Origin: Propionibacterium sp.
GTDB lineage: Bacteria > Actinomycetota > Actinomycetes > Propionibacteriales > Propionibacteriaceae
NCBI GenBank assembly: GCA_012837465.1
Contig: DURG01000375.1
Span: 1 to 7,866, forward strand
DNA: 7,866 nt
Reading direction: 5' to 3'
This document shows positions 6,136-7,866 of this stretch, piece by piece. Numbering within the stretch: the first letter of the stretch is position 1; each line of letters begins with the position of its first letter. The notes under the pieces were generated by a model. It ran no database searches, was not told the DNA's origin, and was given only the letters and a program-made list of their open reading frames with translations. The translations under genes and the position numbers were made by a program.

Positions 6136-7179
6136 TCAGATCGAAATGGTGCTGACGGACAACCCCGAGTGGGCCGAGATGCCCAATCCGGAGGCCGGTA
6201 CGTCGGCCCGGATGAGTTCGCTGGCGACGGCCGCAATCATTGCACCGTTATCGGTACACAGGGCCGGACGTGGCCTCCGCAACTCGATCCCGAGAGCGTT
6301 CGCGCGCTCCTCGAGGAGGGAGCGTAGGCGCGAATTGGCCGCCACTCCCCCGCCGAGCAGGATCGTGTCGACGCCGTAGTCCTGCGCCGCGGCGACGGTC
6401 TTGCTGGTGAGGACGTCGCAGACGGCCTCCTGAAAGGAGGCGGCGACGTCTGCCACCGGGATCTCCCCGCCGTCGAGCCGGCGCTGTTCGACCCAGCGGG
6501 CCACGGCGGTCTTGAGGCCCGAGAAGGAGAAGTCGTAGCGATGCTTCTCCAGGTCGTGGCGAGCCGTGAGGCCGCGGGGGAAACGGATGGCCTTCGGGTC
6601 GCCCTCCTGCGCGATCCGGTCGATCACCGGGCCACCCGGGTAGGAGAGGCCCAGGATCCGGGCCACCTTGTCGTAGGCCTCGCCGGCCGCGTCGTCGATG
6701 GTGGCGCCGATCTCGGTGATCTTCGTGGCGATGTCCTCGACGTGCAGCAGGGAGGTGTGGCCGCCCGACACCAACAGCGCGACGGCCGGGGTGGGCAGCT
6801 CGCCGTGGTCGAGCAGGTCGACGGCCACGTGCCCGACGAGGTGGTTGACCCCGTAGAGCGGCTTGCCCAGGTAGGCGGCGAGCGCCTTGGCGGAGGCCAG
6901 GCCGACGACCAGCGCGCCCATGAGGCCGGGGCCGGCGGTCACGGCGATGGCGTCGAGGTCGTCGAGTTCGATGCCCGCCCGCTCGGCGGCCCGCTCGATG
7001 GTGGGGATGAGTGCGGAAAGGTGAGCCCGGCTGGCGACTTCGGGGACGACGCCGCCGAAGCGGACGTGGAGGTCGACGGAACTGGCCACCTCGTTGGCGA
7101 GCAGCGTGCGGCCACGCACGATGCCCACGCCCGTCTCGTCGCACGACGATTCGAGGCCCAGCACCAGGGGTTCAGTCAT
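6136..7179 (-). CDS. tsaD: tRNA N6-adenosine threonylcarbamoyltransferase TsaD
   Basis: TsaD transfers the threonylcarbamoyl group from threonylcarbamoyl-AMP to A37 of tRNAs reading ANN codons, completing t6A in the cytoplasm together with TsaB and TsaE. At 347 residues it has normal length. The fold begins with VLGLESSCDETG (6-17). Metal ligands are visible as His113 and His117 in VNHLVGH and Asp310 in CTDNGAM. Nucleotide-binding elements include SGGHT (138-142), EAYDKVARILGLSYPGGP (167-184), FSFSGLKT (217-224) and LLGGGVAAN (274-282). The ATG at 7177-7179 is supported by GGAGG six bases upstream and overlaps the rimI stop by eight bases, so translation is probably coupled. This family was once labelled O-sialoglycoprotein endopeptidase (Gcp). 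All expected key residues are present. Confidence 0.98.
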   Translation of the reverse strand: MTEPLVLGLESSCDETGVGIVRGRTLLANEVASSVDLHVRFGGVVPEVASRAHLSALIPTIERAAERAGIELDDLDAIAVTAGPGLMGALVVGLASAKALAAYLGKPLYGVNHLVGHVAVDLLDHGELPTPAVALLVSGGHTSLLHVEDIATKITEIGATIDDAAGEAYDKVARILGLSYPGGPVIDRIAQEGDPKAIRFPRGLTARHDLEKHRYDFSFSGLKTAVARWVEQRRLDGGEIPVADVAASFQEAVCDVLTSKTVAAAQDYGVDTILLGGGVAANSRLRSLLEERANALGIELRRPRPALCTDNGAMIAAVASELIRADVPASGLGISAHSGLSVSTISI

Positions 7180-7675
7180 CTTCTGCCTCCATGTCCCACA
7201 TGCCGACGGAATCGGCGTCGACGCCCGCGAGGGCGCGTTCCAGGATCAGTGCGTGCGCGCCGGGGCCGTAGTAATCGGCGCGGCGGGTGATCTCGCGGAA
7301 GCCGTAGCCGCGGTAGAGCGTGATGGCCGGCTCGTTGCGGTGGTCCACCTCCAGCAGCATGCGCCTGGCGCCGCGCTCGATGGCCCACTGCAGACCGGCG
7401 ACGAGCATGACGCGGGCGAAACCCAACCGTCGGTGCTCAGGCGCCACGACGATGCGGTGCAGGTCCACCACCTCGTCGACATGCTGGAAGCAGGCCACCC
7501 CGATGATCTCCGGCTCCTGGGCCTGCCCACGCGGGGTTGTGCGTGCGATGAGGACGAGCCGGCCGGTGCCCGTGATCTCGTCGCGCCAGGACTGCTCGGA
7601 CCACTTCTTGTCGAAGCTGGCCTCGAGCGCCATGATGCCCGGCAGGTCCGCCAAGGTGGCGACGTCGACGTTCAT
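7172..7675 (-). CDS. rimI: Ribosomal protein N-terminal alanine acetyltransferase RimI-like (GNAT)
   Basis: This 167-residue GNAT enzyme is expected to transfer acetyl from acetyl-CoA to protein N-termini, classically the alanine of ribosomal protein S18. The acetyl-CoA-binding motif A is seen at HRIVVAPEHRRLGFARVML (73-91), with R/Q-x-x-G-x-A represented by RRLGFA. The RimI-type segment LLEVDHRNEPAITLYRGYGF (107-126) contains Glu109 and Tyr121, the positions expected for catalytic acid-base residues in RimI. The C-terminal DYYGPGAHALIL (134-145) also fits. The ATG at 7673-7675 overlaps the tsaB stop in an ATGA arrangement and has no strong ribosome binding site, so coupled translation is likely. 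The tsaB-rimI-tsaD order supports RimI over a generic GNAT. Whether the actinobacterial protein modifies S18 alone or a broader set is not shown by sequence. Confidence 0.93.
   Translation of the reverse strand: MNVDVATLADLPGIMALEASFDKKWSEQSWRDEITGTGRLVLIARTTPRGQAQEPEIIGVACFQHVDEVVDLHRIVVAPEHRRLGFARVMLVAGLQWAIERGARRMLLEVDHRNEPAITLYRGYGFREITRRADYYGPGAHALILERALAGVDADSVGMWDMEAEDD
7186..7190 (-). promoter_or_regulatory. Ribosome binding site of tsaD inside rimI
   Basis: GGAGG on the minus strand lies six bases before the tsaD ATG at 7177-7179 and within the rimI coding sequence. It fixes the tsaD start and allows direct as well as coupled initiation. Confidence 0.8.
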
Positions 7676-7866
7676 CGGCGGGCTCGCAGGCGGGGCAGGG
7701 CGGACTTGGGCTTCCCGGGCACCGTCGCGTCGGCCGGGCGCAGGTAGTAGGGCTCGTCGCCTGCGACGGGCAGGCTCGGCCAGTGGGCGGCCAGCGCAGC
7801 GGGATCGAGGGGAAGGTCGGCGCGGAAGTCGACCAGACCCCGGTACTCGTCGGGGACGGTGCCGAC
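7672..7866 (-). CDS. tsaB: C-terminal fragment of TsaB, t6A biosynthesis partner protein
   Basis: The visible 64 residues and stop form the end of a gene that enters from the right edge. The segment EPYYLRPADATVPGKPK (38-54 of the fragment) matches the characteristic TsaB tail (roughly PLYLR.PDA..P...K). TsaB is a catalytically inactive TsaD paralogue that dimerises with TsaD for t6A formation. Its TGA stop (7672-7674) overlaps the rimI ATG by ATGA, and tsaD follows rimI, so context strongly supports the call. The N-terminal ATPase-like fold is outside the window and cannot be checked. Confidence 0.88.
   Translation of the reverse strand, partial: VGTVPDEYRGLVDFRADLPLDPAALAAHWPSLPVAGDEPYYLRPADATVPGKPKSALPRLRARR

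Overview
This window looks like chromosome from a GC-rich actinobacterium. All seven recognisable genes lie on the minus strand, third codon positions are strongly G/C, and the ABC transporter proteins resemble actinobacterial forms: a fused double ATPase, an unusually long DppB-type permease and a lipoprotein with a Thr/Glu linker. Propionibacteriales is a reasonable guess, but nothing here proves the genus.

Reading in the direction of transcription (high to low coordinates), the window starts with the C-terminal end of tsaB (7672-7866), then rimI (7172-7675) and tsaD (6136-7179). These three overlap by 4 and 8 bases and form a translationally coupled block. TsaB and TsaD belong to the machinery that makes the t6A modification of ANN-decoding tRNAs. 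RimI is a GNAT acetyltransferase that acts on protein N-termini and is commonly encoded next to them.

A 188-base gap (5948-6135) separates this block from the next operon. It holds two small dyads after tsaD, a weak promoter candidate and a dense cluster of overlapping inverted repeats just before a strong ribosome binding site.

The second unit is a Dpp/Opp-type peptide ABC importer: substrate-binding lipoprotein (4034-5947), DppB-like permease (2335-3855), DppC-like permease (1345-2322), and a fused DppD-DppF-like ATPase (1-1333) cut by the window edge inside its second half. The three membrane/ATPase genes are only 11-12 bases apart. The lipoprotein gene is separated from them by 178 bases containing a strong terminator-like hairpin, which fits high lipoprotein output with reduced read-through into the permease genes. 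The lipoprotein should capture peptide-like substrates outside the membrane, the two permeases form the channel, and the fused ATPase supplies both nucleotide-binding domains.

The most unusual items are the roughly 180-residue hydrophobic insertion in the DppB-like permease, which apparently adds six membrane helices in the outer loop between canonical TM3 and TM4, and the nested dyads in the leader of the lipoprotein gene. I found no mobile element, CRISPR array, rRNA, tRNA or obvious new defence system. The very long plus-strand reading frames are antisense shadows of the real genes.
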